NCBI GenBank assembly: GCA_016201105.1
Contig: JACQDN010000026.1
Location: 1 to 64,000 of the forward strand
Reading direction: 5' to 3'
Length of the DNA stretch: 64,000 nucleotides
From: Pseudomonadota bacterium
GTDB taxonomy: Bacteria; Pseudomonadota; Alphaproteobacteria; Micropepsales; Micropepsaceae
Positions 56,490 through 64,000 of this stretch are shown here, in pieces. Under the pieces are notes generated by a model. That model made no database searches and was not told where the DNA came from. It worked only from the letters and a program-made list of their open reading frames with translations. Positions within the stretch are counted from its first letter, which is position 1; each line of letters opens with the position of its first letter. A program made the translations under genes and the position numbers.

Positions 56490-58100
56490 CTACGCGGCAG
56501 GCGAGGAGGCCGCCAGTTCGGCGCTTTCGGCCACCATTTTCTGGACTTTACCGTAATCCGTCTTTCCGGTGCCCAGGACAGGCACCGCGTCGGCGAACAG
56601 GATACGGCGCGGCACCGAGATTTCGGGAACGCCGTGATTATGAGCCCAGCCGACCAGATCATGGCGCGTTGCGCTCCTCTGGGTGGTGACGAGAATGATC
56701 TGCTCGCCTTTGCGGCCGTCGGGAATGGCGACGGCGGCATGTGCCTGGTCGGGCCAGAGCGCCGAAGCAATGCTTTCCACGACCGCGAGTGAAACGGTTT
56801 CGCCGCCGATCTTCGCAAAGCGCTTCAGGCGTCCCTTGATGGCAATGAAACCGTCTTCGTCGATGGCGACGACGTCGCCCGTGTCATGCCAGCCGTCGTG
56901 CGGCGGAACGATCACGCCGGGATTGTCGGCCTTGATGTAGCCCAGCATGACATTGGGGCCCTTCACGAAAAGGCGTCCTGCGTTGGGAATGCCTTCAACC
57001 GGTTCCAGACGCGACGTCATGCCTTGCACCAGTCGGCCGACCGTGCCCGAGCGGTTCGCATTCGGCTGGTTGGCGGCGATCACAGGGGCCGCTTCCGTGA
57101 CACCGTAGCCTTCCAAAAGTTCGATCGCGTATTTCTTGCGCAGCAGCTGCCGTGTCTCGTCGCGCAGCCGCTCGGCACCGCAAACTGCCAGACGCAAAGA
57201 ATTGAGATCGCCCTGTTCGCCGGCGCGCGCATACTGGGAAATGAAGGTGTCCGTTGACAGCAGGATCGTCGATCCCGTCGCCTTGATGCGGCGCACGATC
57301 TCGTGCGGCTGCAGGGGTGTGGGATGGAACACTGCTTTAATGCCCAAAAATAAGGGCATCAGCGCACCCACCGTCAACCCGAAACAATGAAAGGTGGGCA
57401 GCGGGTTGAACAGAATATCGGTTGGAAAGAGTTCGATATGCGAGCGCACCTGCTGCACGTTGGCGAGCAGGTTGGTGTGCGAGAGCGCCACGCCCTTGGG
57501 CTCGCCTTCGGTGCCTGACGTGAAGAGGACGACGGCGGGTGTCTGATGCAGAGGCCGTGCGGTCACCACCCATGGCGCGTATTGGCCAACAGCCGCAGCC
57601 AGCTTGTTCATCAGCGAGAGCTTCTCGCGAACGTCTTCGAGATAGACGATCTCCGCCGAAGCTTTGAGTTCTGCGATAATGTGCTCGAATTTGCCCAGCT
57701 CGATGAAGCGTTTCGCCGTGACGACGCGCTTGATCTGCGCCGTGCGCATCGCCGATTTGAGGCCCATCGCACCCGAGGTGAAATTCAGCATCGCCGGCAC
57801 GCGGCCATAGGCCGAGATGCCAAAGAACGCGATCACCGCCGCAGCACCGGACGGCAACATGACGCCGACGGTTTCACCCGGCTTCGTACCTTTCTTCAGC
57901 GCGTGGCCAAGCGCGAGCGAAGCGCGCACGATTTCGTCGTAGCTGAGAACGCGTTCGTCGCCGTCAACGATGGCGGCCCGGTTTCCGCCGAATGTTGCGC
58001 GGGCTTCCATAAGAGCGCTGAAGACCGGTTTGTGGGCGCGCGTGACGTCGAAGGGCACGATTTCTTCGCCGGAGGCCGCGGCGACTGTCGCAAGAGACAA
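56490..58100 (-). CDS. AMP-dependent acyl-CoA/acyl-ACP synthetase
   Basis: 536 residues of the ANL superfamily. The P-loop is VVLFTSGTEGEPKGVALSH; the A5 motif is YGVTEAAP; A7 is HDTGDVVAIDEDGF with the catalytic hinge GRLKRFAKIGGETVS; a Lys-containing end GTGKTDYGKVQ follows. It resembles the synthetase half of Aas, which activates fatty acids for acyl carrier protein or lysophospholipid repair, but lacks an acyltransferase domain here. Real substrate unknown. Confidence 0.9.
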   Translation of the reverse strand: MSLATVAAASGEEIVPFDVTRAHKPVFSALMEARATFGGNRAAIVDGDERVLSYDEIVRASLALGHALKKGTKPGETVGVMLPSGAAAVIAFFGISAYGRVPAMLNFTSGAMGLKSAMRTAQIKRVVTAKRFIELGKFEHIIAELKASAEIVYLEDVREKLSLMNKLAAAVGQYAPWVVTARPLHQTPAVVLFTSGTEGEPKGVALSHTNLLANVQQVRSHIELFPTDILFNPLPTFHCFGLTVGALMPLFLGIKAVFHPTPLQPHEIVRRIKATGSTILLSTDTFISQYARAGEQGDLNSLRLAVCGAERLRDETRQLLRKKYAIELLEGYGVTEAAPVIAANQPNANRSGTVGRLVQGMTSRLEPVEGIPNAGRLFVKGPNVMLGYIKADNPGVIVPPHDGWHDTGDVVAIDEDGFIAIKGRLKRFAKIGGETVSLAVVESIASALWPDQAHAAVAIPDGRKGEQIILVTTQRSATRHDLVGWAHNHGVPEISVPRRILFADAVPVLGTGKTDYGKVQKMVAESAELAASSPAA

Positions 58101-58203
58101 AGCGTATGCTCCCGATCAGGCCTTTCTCGGCGAGCGCCGGCGGCCTTTGGTTACGGACTCAAAGGCTAGCGTTTGCTGGCGGGGGTCGCAAATTTGGCGG
58201 AAA

Positions 58204-58584
58204 CTAAGCCCTTAGCGCCGCCGTGGCGGCTAAATCCAGATACTCATCGAGGCGAACGATCCGCCCGTCCTTCACGCGGCAGACGATGCAGGCGGGCATA
58301 CGAAATTTTTCACCGTTCTTGAGCGTGCCGGTGAGGATGTGCTGCTGAACAAAGCCGCCGTCATACGTGTGACGGGCCACGATCTCGTAGTGGCGGTTGG
58401 TGAGCCGTTTGGAGAGCCAGCCGAGTGTTGCCAGGTTCTGTTCCAGCGTCTGCTCGATTTCGTCGAAATTGTGCCAGATGCGCGCATCGGGCGCATAGCA
58501 GGCCTGGATAGTTTCCACATCGCCGCGCGCAATGGCTCCGACGAAACGCTCTGCCAATGCGAGTGTTTCGGCATTGTTTGTCAT
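58204..58584 (-). CDS. NTF2-like (SnoaL) family protein
   Basis: 126 residues from the ATG at 58584. AERFVGAIARGDVETIQACYAPDARIWHN is the opening helix-and-strand of the SnoaL/NTF2 fold; the latter half is beta-rich (FRMPACIVCRVKDGRIVRLDEYLD). Such cones bind small ligands or act as isomerases; nothing here narrows that. Divergent from lipA. Confidence 0.85.
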   Translation of the reverse strand: MTNNAETLALAERFVGAIARGDVETIQACYAPDARIWHNFDEIEQTLEQNLATLGWLSKRLTNRHYEIVARHTYDGGFVQQHILTGTLKNGEKFRMPACIVCRVKDGRIVRLDEYLDLAATAALRA

Positions 58585-58707
58585 GGCGAAAGCCTTTCGT
58601 TCGATATTTTGTTTTCCGTCCGACGCATGCTCCGCAAGAGATGAATAACGGTCAAGCGCAAATCGTTGCTGGTGGTCTGAAGGCCCGAAGCGGCCTATAT
58701 CTGTGCC

Positions 58708-59667
58708 ATGGCCATCGTCATCGACCAGACGGAAAAGGACCGGCGCGCCGCGGCGCGGCATCCGGAAAAAGCGCATCGTCCCGACAGCGTCATGTTGCGC
58801 AAGCCGGAATGGATCCGCGTGAAGGCGCCCGTCAGCCGCGAATATGCGCAAACGAAGTCCATCGTGCGCGAACACAATCTGCACACCGTGTGCGAGGAGG
58901 CGGGCTGTCCCAACATCGGGGAATGCTGGACCCACCGCCACGCCACCATGATGATCATGGGCGACACCTGCACGCGCGCCTGCGCCTTCTGCAATGTGAA
59001 GACGGGCTTGCCCGGCGCGCTCGACGCCGACGAGCCGGACAACGTCGGCCGCGCGGTGGCGAAGCTGGGCTTGAAGCATGTTGTCGTCACGTCGGTGGAC
59101 CGCGACGATCTCGCCGACGGCGGCGCCGAGCATTTCGCAAGAACCATTCGCGCGATCCGAGCGCACAGTCCGGGCACCACGGTGGAAGTGCTGACGCCGG
59201 ATTTCCTGCGCAAACCGGGTGCGGTCGAAGTCGTGATGGACGCGCGGCCCGACGTGTTCAACCACAATCTGGAGACCGTGCCGCGGCTCTATCTCACGGT
59301 GCGTCCGGGTGCGCGCTATTTTGCCAGCCTGCGGCTGCTCGATCGCGCCAAGGAATTGGTGCCGTCCGGTTTCACGAAATCCGGATTGATGGTCGGCCTG
59401 GGCGAGAGCCGTGAAGAGATCATGCAGGTCATGGACGATCTGCGCGCTGCCGGCGTCGACTTCCTCACAATCGGCCAATATCTGCAGCCGACGAAGAAGC
59501 ACGCCGCGATCGACCGCTTCTGGGCGCCGGACGAATTCAAGGGCCTGGAAGCGATCGCGCGGGCCAAGGGATTTGTGATGGTGTCTGCGAGCCCGCTGAC
59601 CCGCTCGTCCTACCACGCGGATGCCGATTTCGCGCAGATGAAAGCCAATCGCGCGGCCGGCCGCTGA
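58708..59667 (+). CDS. lipA: Lipoyl synthase
   Basis: 319 residues. LipA inserts two sulfurs into octanoyl-protein. The radical-SAM cluster is CTRACAFC (Cys88, 92, 95) and the auxiliary cluster uses Cys62, 67 and 73 ([14 protein letters not shown]), with the essential C-terminal RSSY (TRSSYHAD). Complete. A 3' pirin gene and the COQ10/cinA genes follow. Confidence 0.98.
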   Translation: MAIVIDQTEKDRRAAARHPEKAHRPDSVMLRKPEWIRVKAPVSREYAQTKSIVREHNLHTVCEEAGCPNIGECWTHRHATMMIMGDTCTRACAFCNVKTGLPGALDADEPDNVGRAVAKLGLKHVVVTSVDRDDLADGGAEHFARTIRAIRAHSPGTTVEVLTPDFLRKPGAVEVVMDARPDVFNHNLETVPRLYLTVRPGARYFASLRLLDRAKELVPSGFTKSGLMVGLGESREEIMQVMDDLRAAGVDFLTIGQYLQPTKKHAAIDRFWAPDEFKGLEAIARAKGFVMVSASPLTRSSYHADADFAQMKANRAAGR

Positions 59668-59751
59668 ACCCAGCGGTGACACCTATGTGCCTTTAAGGCG
59701 TTATCTGCGCTTCACATATGAGGGCGGCGATATCCCGTCCCGGAGCACACC

Positions 59752-60609
59752 ATGTCCAGTACAACCGTAAGACCTGCCACCACATACCGCACCGTCGTGC
59801 GCCGCGTGCTCGGCCTGCCGACGCAAGATGGCGCCGGTGTGAAACTCACGCGCCTCGTCGGCAGCCCACAGCTTCCCGATCTCGATCCAATTCTGATGCT
59901 GGATACGTTCCGATCCGATGATCCCAAGAACTACAGCGCAGGATTCCCCGAACATCCCCATCGCGGCTTCGAGACCGTGAGCTACATGATCAAGGGCAGT
60001 ATTGCCCATCTCGACAATCATGGCGGACGCGGCATCGTCACCGACGGCTGTGTGCAATGGATGACGGCGGGTTCGGGCGTTGCCCACTCCGAAATGCCGG
60101 CGCAGACCGATGGTCAGATGTTCGGTTTCCAGCTCTGGATCAATCTTCCCGCTGCCGAGAAGATGCGCAAACCCTGGTATCGCGATATTCCCGCCAGCGA
60201 GATTCCGTCGTTCGATGTTGGCAGCGGCGCGAAAGCGAAGCTGATCGCGGGCGAATGGAACGGCGTCAAAGGTCCAGGACCCGAGCGCAGCACGCAGCCT
60301 CTCCTGGTGGATGTTGCACTCGACGGCAAGGCGAGCGTGGAGGTTCCCGTGCCGCAAGGCCATGCCGGATTTGTCTATGTATTCGAAGGCTCGCTTCGCG
60401 TCGGAGCCGAGACCGTAACCGAGAACGAGATCGGCGTGCTGTCAGGCGGCGCCTCGCTCAAGGTGGCGGCCGACGGTGAAGGCGCGCGCTTTCTGGTCGT
60501 CGCCGGAAAGCCGATCCGCGAGCCGATCGTGAAATACGGCCCCTTCGTGATGAACACGCCGGATGAAATTCGCCGCGCGATCCAGGATTATCAGTCGGGG
60601 CGGTTTTGA
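59752..60609 (+). CDS. Pirin family protein
   Basis: 285 residues of the bicupin Pirin family. The N-terminal cupin carries HPHRGFETVSYMIKGSIAHLD with the metal-binding histidines and a later Glu (HSEMPAQTDG). Bacterial pirins show quercetinase or regulatory activity; the role here is not known. GGAG precedes the ATG at 59752. The gene stands alone, flanked by intergenic regions. Confidence 0.93.
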   Translation: MSSTTVRPATTYRTVVRRVLGLPTQDGAGVKLTRLVGSPQLPDLDPILMLDTFRSDDPKNYSAGFPEHPHRGFETVSYMIKGSIAHLDNHGGRGIVTDGCVQWMTAGSGVAHSEMPAQTDGQMFGFQLWINLPAAEKMRKPWYRDIPASEIPSFDVGSGAKAKLIAGEWNGVKGPGPERSTQPLLVDVALDGKASVEVPVPQGHAGFVYVFEGSLRVGAETVTENEIGVLSGGASLKVAADGEGARFLVVAGKPIREPIVKYGPFVMNTPDEIRRAIQDYQSGRF

Positions 60610-60642
60610 GGGGGCACTAGCTTCTCAACTACACCATCCCGT

Positions 60643-60722
60643 CGTCATCCCGGCCAAGCTCGCGCAGCGAGCGTATGGGTCCCGGCACGCGCGTTGCTTC
60701 GCAACGCTTGGCCGGGATGACG
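60643..60722. repeat. Inverted-repeat element of the GTCATCCCGG type
   Basis: CGTCATCCCGGCCAAGC at 60643-60659 is exactly complementary to 60706-60722. Between the arms lies a second small hairpin (GTTGCTTCGCAAC). This palindrome class is widespread in alphaproteobacterial intergenic DNA. It lies between pirin and the COQ10-like gene. Confidence 0.75.
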
Positions 60723-60752
60723 GATTGGGGGAAAATCTGCTCTAACGATTCC

Positions 60753-61208
60753 ATGCCATCTCATTCCGAAACGCGCGTGGTACCCTACACCGCTGACCTG
60801 ATGTATCGGGTCGTGGCCGACGCGGAACGCTATCCGGACTTCTTGCCCTGGGTCGTTTCGCTGCGCGTGCTGAGCCGCGCGAAGGAGGGCGAGAAGGACG
60901 TTCTCAGTGCTGAGATGCTTGTAGGTTTTAGCGCGCTACGCGAACGCTACACCAGCCGCGTGGTCTGCGATCCGGTGGCCCGCACGATCAACGTGACACA
61001 GGTAGAAGGCGTTTTCCGCAAATTGGACAATCATTGGCGATTTACTCCAGAGGGAAATGGCTGCCGGATCGATTTCTCGCTCGATTTCGAATTCAAGAGC
61101 CGTCTATTGACCGCCGTCGCCGGAACCATGTTCGCGCACGCCGCCACGCAGATGAGCCATGCCTTTGAGGCTCGCGCGAAGAAACTCTCAGAACAACCGC
61201 ATCAATAG
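60753..61208 (+). CDS. COQ10/RatA-like START-domain protein
   Basis: 151 residues from the ATG at 60753 (MPSHSETRVVPYTADLMYRV). The polyketide-cyclase/START fold shows DAERYPDFLPWVVSLRVLSR and the C-terminal helix AHAATQMSHAFEARAKKL. In alphaproteobacteria this family is the ubiquinone-binding COQ10 type and regularly follows lipA. The E. coli relative RatA has been called a toxin, which does not apply without a partner. Its end overlaps the convergent cinA gene by 21 bases. Confidence 0.88.
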   Translation: MPSHSETRVVPYTADLMYRVVADAERYPDFLPWVVSLRVLSRAKEGEKDVLSAEMLVGFSALRERYTSRVVCDPVARTINVTQVEGVFRKLDNHWRFTPEGNGCRIDFSLDFEFKSRLLTAVAGTMFAHAATQMSHAFEARAKKLSEQPHQ

Positions 61209-61676
61209 CTGCAGCGCGGCCTCGACGGCCTTCAAGCGGATTTCCGTGCGGCCGAGATCGCCGAAGCGATGCGCTTCGTGAATGATGGAGCGGCGCTCGC
61301 GGCAGGCGGCGATGTGTACGAGCCCGACCGGTTTGAGCGGCGTGCCGCCGCCCGGGCCGGCGACGCCCGTGACCGCGACCGCCATGTGGGCGTTGGAGTT
61401 TTCGACCGCGCCTTCCGCCATTGCGCGTGCGACGGCTTCGGACACCGCTCCCGCATCGGCGATCAGATCGCCCGGGACGTTCAGCATGTCCTGCTTGGCG
61501 CGGTTGGAATAGACGACAAAGCCGCGATCCAGAACGTCCGACGATCCGGGAATTTCGGTGAGCAATCCTGCGATCAATCCGCCGGTGCAGCTTTCAGCGG
61601 TGGCGATGCGCAGTTTCTGCGCGCGCGCATCGGCGAGCACGACTTCGGCCAAGCGGAGCAGGGGAGAGGAGAACAT
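61188..61676 (-). CDS. CinA C-terminal-domain amidohydrolase (PncC type)
   Basis: 162 residues from the ATG at 61676. The core is LRIATAESCTGGLIAGLLTEIPGSS and the later GVAGPGGGTPLKPVGLVHIA, typical of the CinA/PncC domain that deamidates NMN. The N-terminal MoCF-like part of full CinA is absent, so it is the single-domain form. pgpA ends 5 bases before its start on the same strand. Confidence 0.93.
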   Translation of the reverse strand: MFSSPLLRLAEVVLADARAQKLRIATAESCTGGLIAGLLTEIPGSSDVLDRGFVVYSNRAKQDMLNVPGDLIADAGAVSEAVARAMAEGAVENSNAHMAVAVTGVAGPGGGTPLKPVGLVHIAACRERRSIIHEAHRFGDLGRTEIRLKAVEAALQLLMRLF

Positions 61677-61680
61677 CGCG

Positions 61681-62184
61681 TCACAATATTCCGGTGTGAA
61701 CCAGAACTGCAATCACAGCACCCGCCATCACGCCCGCGACGATGTCGTCGAGCATGATGCCGAGCCCGCCGGACAAGCGTTCGGCCAAGTTTACCGGCCA
61801 CAGTTTGGTGATGTCGAATGCGCGAAACAGAAAAAACGCAATCGCGAATCCCAGCAGCGACACAGGCGCGAAGGCGCAAGCCACCCACTGGCCGGCGATT
61901 TCATCGATGACGCATTCCGAAGGATCGGTACGACTCTCTGCGCGCGCGTAAAGTTCGCTCGCCCAGGCACCGACGGCAAAGACGATGAGGCCGGCGAGGA
62001 GAAGGTAGCCGCGACCCTGCCATGGCGCGGTCCCGAGATGAACGATGAGCCAAGCAATGGGAAGCGCCACAGCGCTCGCAGCCGTGCCGGGCGCGGGAAA
62101 GACGCTGCCCAACCCAAACACGGTCGCGATCTGCTTGGCGATTTTGGAATGTCTCGTGTTGTCATTCCCGATGTCGGACGTCAT
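61681..62184 (-). CDS. pgpA: Phosphatidylglycerophosphatase A
   Basis: 167 residues from the ATG at 62184. PgpA removes phosphate from PGP to make phosphatidylglycerol. FGLGSVFPAPGTAASAVALP near the start and VIDEIAGQW are the two hallmark blocks; later FDITKLWPVNLAERLSGGLG and MLDDIVAGVMAG complete the site. Four or five membrane segments. The ATG overlaps the ispDF stop by four bases. Confidence 0.94.
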   Translation of the reverse strand: MTSDIGNDNTRHSKIAKQIATVFGLGSVFPAPGTAASAVALPIAWLIVHLGTAPWQGRGYLLLAGLIVFAVGAWASELYARAESRTDPSECVIDEIAGQWVACAFAPVSLLGFAIAFFLFRAFDITKLWPVNLAERLSGGLGIMLDDIVAGVMAGAVIAVLVHTGIL

Positions 62185-63335
62185 GTGCGCGGCAAGGCGA
62201 CGGTCGCCACCGCCTGCGCCACCAGGCCTTCGCGGCGGCCGGTGAACCCCATTCCTTCGGTGGTTGTCGCTTTCACGCTGACGCGGGAAACGTCGATCTT
62301 GAGGATTTCCGCGATGCGGGCGCGCATGGCTTCGCGGTGCGGGGCAATCTTGGGAGATTCGCAGATCAAGGTGATGTCGCAATGCACGACATGACCGTTT
62401 CGTTCCGCGATGAGCTTGGCGGCGTGTTCGACGAAGATGGACGACGATGCGTCGCGCCAGCGCTCGTCGGCCGGCGGAAAATGTTGGCCGAGATCGCCTT
62501 CGCCGATGGTGCCAAGCAGAGCGTCGGTGAGCGCATGCAGGCCGGCATCGGCATCGGAATGGCCTTCCAGGCCTTCGCGGTGCGCGATCTTCACGCCACA
62601 AAGCCAGACAAACTTGCCGGGCGCGAAGCGATGGGAGTCGAAACCGAAGGCAGTGCGTGTTTCGAAGCCGCCCAGAAGACTTTGCGCGGTTTCGAGATCG
62701 GAAGGCGAGGTGATCTTCATGTTGGTCTCTTCGCCGTCCACCGGCGTGATGGTCAAACCTGCAAGTTCTGCCAGCGCCATATCGTCGGTCACAACCCTGC
62801 CGTTGTATTCGCGATGCGCCTGCCAGATCGCGTTGAATCGGAAGCCTTGCGGCGTCTGGGCGCGCCACGTGTTTTCACGTGAGATCGTTTCCCAACGTCC
62901 CAAACTCGCGTTGCGCTTGAGCGTGTCGGAAACCGGCAGCAGCGGAATTGCCGCGTCCGCGCCGGATTCCAGCGCGGCGACAACACGGTCGACCAGGGAC
63001 TGCGACGTGAGCGGTCGCGCGGCGTCGTGGATGAGCACAAAGTCCGGCTTGTGCGCGGAAAGCGCTTCCAATCCGTGCATCACCGAATGCTGGCGCGTAC
63101 CGCCACCGCCCAGCGCAGGTAATACCTTCAGGCCCTTGACCGCCTCGGCATAGAGTTCGCGATCGCTGGAAGCGATGACGACTTGCGAGACCGCGATGTC
63201 GCTCCTGCTCGTGAAAACTTCCACGGCGCGGCGCAACACGGATTTGCCCATCAGTTCGCGATACTGTTTGGGAACAGAACCGCCCATGCGTTCGCCGCGG
63301 CCGGCAGCAACGATCAGGGCGGCAATCCTCGACAT
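62181..63335 (-). CDS. ispDF: Bifunctional IspD/IspF MEP-pathway enzyme
   Basis: 384 residues. The N-terminal IspD half (about 1-225) has the CTP-binding VAAGRGERMGGSVPKQYREL and forms CDP-ME. The C-terminal IspF half (from FGFDSHRFAPGKFVWLCGV, about 233) cyclises CDP-MEP; metal ligands are in the DSHRF motif and HSDADAGLHALTDALLG. Fusion of these enzymes is common in alphaproteobacteria. With ispG, three steps of the pathway are in this window. Confidence 0.97.
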   Translation of the reverse strand: MSRIAALIVAAGRGERMGGSVPKQYRELMGKSVLRRAVEVFTSRSDIAVSQVVIASSDRELYAEAVKGLKVLPALGGGGTRQHSVMHGLEALSAHKPDFVLIHDAARPLTSQSLVDRVVAALESGADAAIPLLPVSDTLKRNASLGRWETISRENTWRAQTPQGFRFNAIWQAHREYNGRVVTDDMALAELAGLTITPVDGEETNMKITSPSDLETAQSLLGGFETRTAFGFDSHRFAPGKFVWLCGVKIAHREGLEGHSDADAGLHALTDALLGTIGEGDLGQHFPPADERWRDASSSIFVEHAAKLIAERNGHVVHCDITLICESPKIAPHREAMRARIAEILKIDVSRVSVKATTTEGMGFTGRREGLVAQAVATVALPRT

Positions 63336-63412
63336 GGAAAGACCCTAAACTCCACACACGGCTGAACCAACCATCGAAACAGGCTCTGGTCGTGAGCAAG
63401 ATCGATCGGCGA

Positions 63413-64000
63413 TCAATCGCACTCCACCGTGCATGGCGGCGGTCCCCAGCCCGGCGGCGGGACTTCCGGTGGCGGATTGTTCGGCGGAGGCGGTGGAGGC
63501 GGCAGGACAAAAGGCGGGAAATTCGGTACGCCCGGCGGATTATTGTTTCCACCCGGTGGGAACGACGGTGGCCCGCTGGGACCTTGGTCGTTGCCATGCG
63601 GAACAGGGCCTGTCGGTGGTGGCGGTGGAGGCGGCGGGGGAAGGTTGTTGCAGGCCGTGACCGCCACGACGTTCACCGGTTGCGTGCAGGGCGATTTGAC
63701 ACCGACACCCGGAAACAACTCGTCAACCGGATCGGTCCACACGTCCGCGTCTCGATGCTTGTCGATCAGATCTTCGTTGTTGTCGTCGAAGTAGATGTTG
63801 ACGCCGATCCAAAAGCCGGTCTGATCCTTCGAACCGAGGCGGCCCTCGGCAAACGGCGCCAATTGCGCGAATTCGAACGGCAGCAAATATTCACCGCCGA
63901 AGGCGAATGCATCTTTGCCGCGCGTGCGGCGATGGCCGATAAAGGTGCGGATATCCGGATCGGGATAGTAAGCGGCGTTCACGATATCGAAGAAGTTCGA
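63413..64000 (-). CDS. Proline-rich surface-type protein (5' end beyond window)
   Basis: The last 195 residues of a longer protein. The visible part begins SNFFDIVNAAYYPDP; GEYLLPFEFAQLAPFAEGRLGSK resembles the final strands of an outer-membrane barrel or autotransporter-like inverse-autotransporter start, then WTDPVDELFPGVG, then a long proline-rich tail with several P-runs and a Pro-Gly-Asn segment ending CTVECD. I do not recognise the family. It begins outside the window on the right. Confidence 0.7.
   Translation of the reverse strand, partial: SNFFDIVNAAYYPDPDIRTFIGHRRTRGKDAFAFGGEYLLPFEFAQLAPFAEGRLGSKDQTGFWIGVNIYFDDNNEDLIDKHRDADVWTDPVDELFPGVGVKSPCTQPVNVVAVTACNNLPPPPPPPPPTGPVPHGNDQGPSGPPSFPPGGNNNPPGVPNFPPFVLPPPPPPPNNPPPEVPPPGWGPPPCTVECD

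Noticed and set aside
58585-59682. Extension of the NTF2-like frame upstream across lipA
   Set aside because: The NTF2-like fold starts at MTNNAETL (58584); everything upstream is antisense to lipA.
60753-61208. RatA toxin of a toxin-antitoxin pair
   Set aside because: No RatB-like partner; the lipA neighbourhood fits the COQ10-type ubiquinone-binding role.

Overview
The window is a GC-rich chromosomal segment from an alphaproteobacterium. The evidence is the set of lineage-typical genes and gene orders: helicase / S4-domain protein / FdxA / CarD; CobS-CobT next to a DnaJ-like gene and a bolA relic; AroK-AroB beside a CorC-type protein; DUF3108, DUF1178 and DUF4167 proteins; PtsP (EI-Ntr); UbiG beside LysC; and LipA / COQ10-like / CinA / PgpA / fused IspDF. 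No order or genus can be fixed from sequence reading alone. I see no tRNA, rRNA, CRISPR array, prophage or transposase gene.

Layout. 1-4.4 kb (minus strand): carD (cut by the window edge), fdxA, an S4 RNA-binding protein and a Suv3-like helicase. 4.8-11.5 kb: methylmalonyl-CoA mutase (scpA) and its GTPase chaperone meaB, separated by a ketopantoate-reductase-like gene, a PAP2 phosphatase and a DUF3108 protein; then rpmB. 11.6-20.1 kb: a VUT-family membrane protein, then a leftward run of phytase-like lipoprotein, cobT, cobS, a DnaJ-like gene, corC, aroB and aroK, with a 5'-deleted bolA relic. 20.2-24.2 kb (plus): a small membrane ORF, a large secreted protein, xerD and a malyl-CoA-lyase-type enzyme. 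24.3-30.9 kb: a frameshifted vapB relic, an ECF41 sigma-factor operon with a matching promoter, accA, epoxide hydrolase, mliC-like gene, a CsgG-like protein, and two tandem paralogous small membrane proteins. 30.9-41.5 kb: secA, argJ, mutT, an orphan Flp pilin, a methyltransferase, comF, grxC, a nitrilase-family amidase, an unknown protein, DUF1178, ubiG and a 5'-truncated lysC. 41.5-54 kb: ptsP, a small secreted protein, rodZ, ispG, prfA, prmC, DUF4167, clpB and an M23 peptidase. 54-64 kb: a padR operon with a frameshifted and an intact membrane-sensor paralog, an acyl-CoA/ACP synthetase, an NTF2-like protein, lipA, pirin, a COQ10-like protein, cinA, pgpA, ispDF and the end of a proline-rich surface-type protein.

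Functional links. ScpA, MeaB and CobST fit together as B12-dependent methylmalonyl-CoA metabolism plus corrin metal insertion; a malyl-CoA-lyase-type enzyme and AccA are in the same window. IspG and IspDF supply three steps of the MEP isoprenoid pathway. AroB and AroK are consecutive-pathway shikimate enzymes.

Most of the window is ordinary housekeeping DNA. I do not see a clear new multi-gene system. The most interesting points are: lysC missing its catalytic N-terminus exactly where it abuts the divergent ubiG; four intergenic elements bounded by long inverted repeats plus a fifth of the GTCATCCCGG type; the tandem pair of small membrane proteins with a perfect operator-like palindrome; good cis-site matches for the PadR and ECF41 operons; and several gene relics (bolA, vapB, sensor-domain gene).
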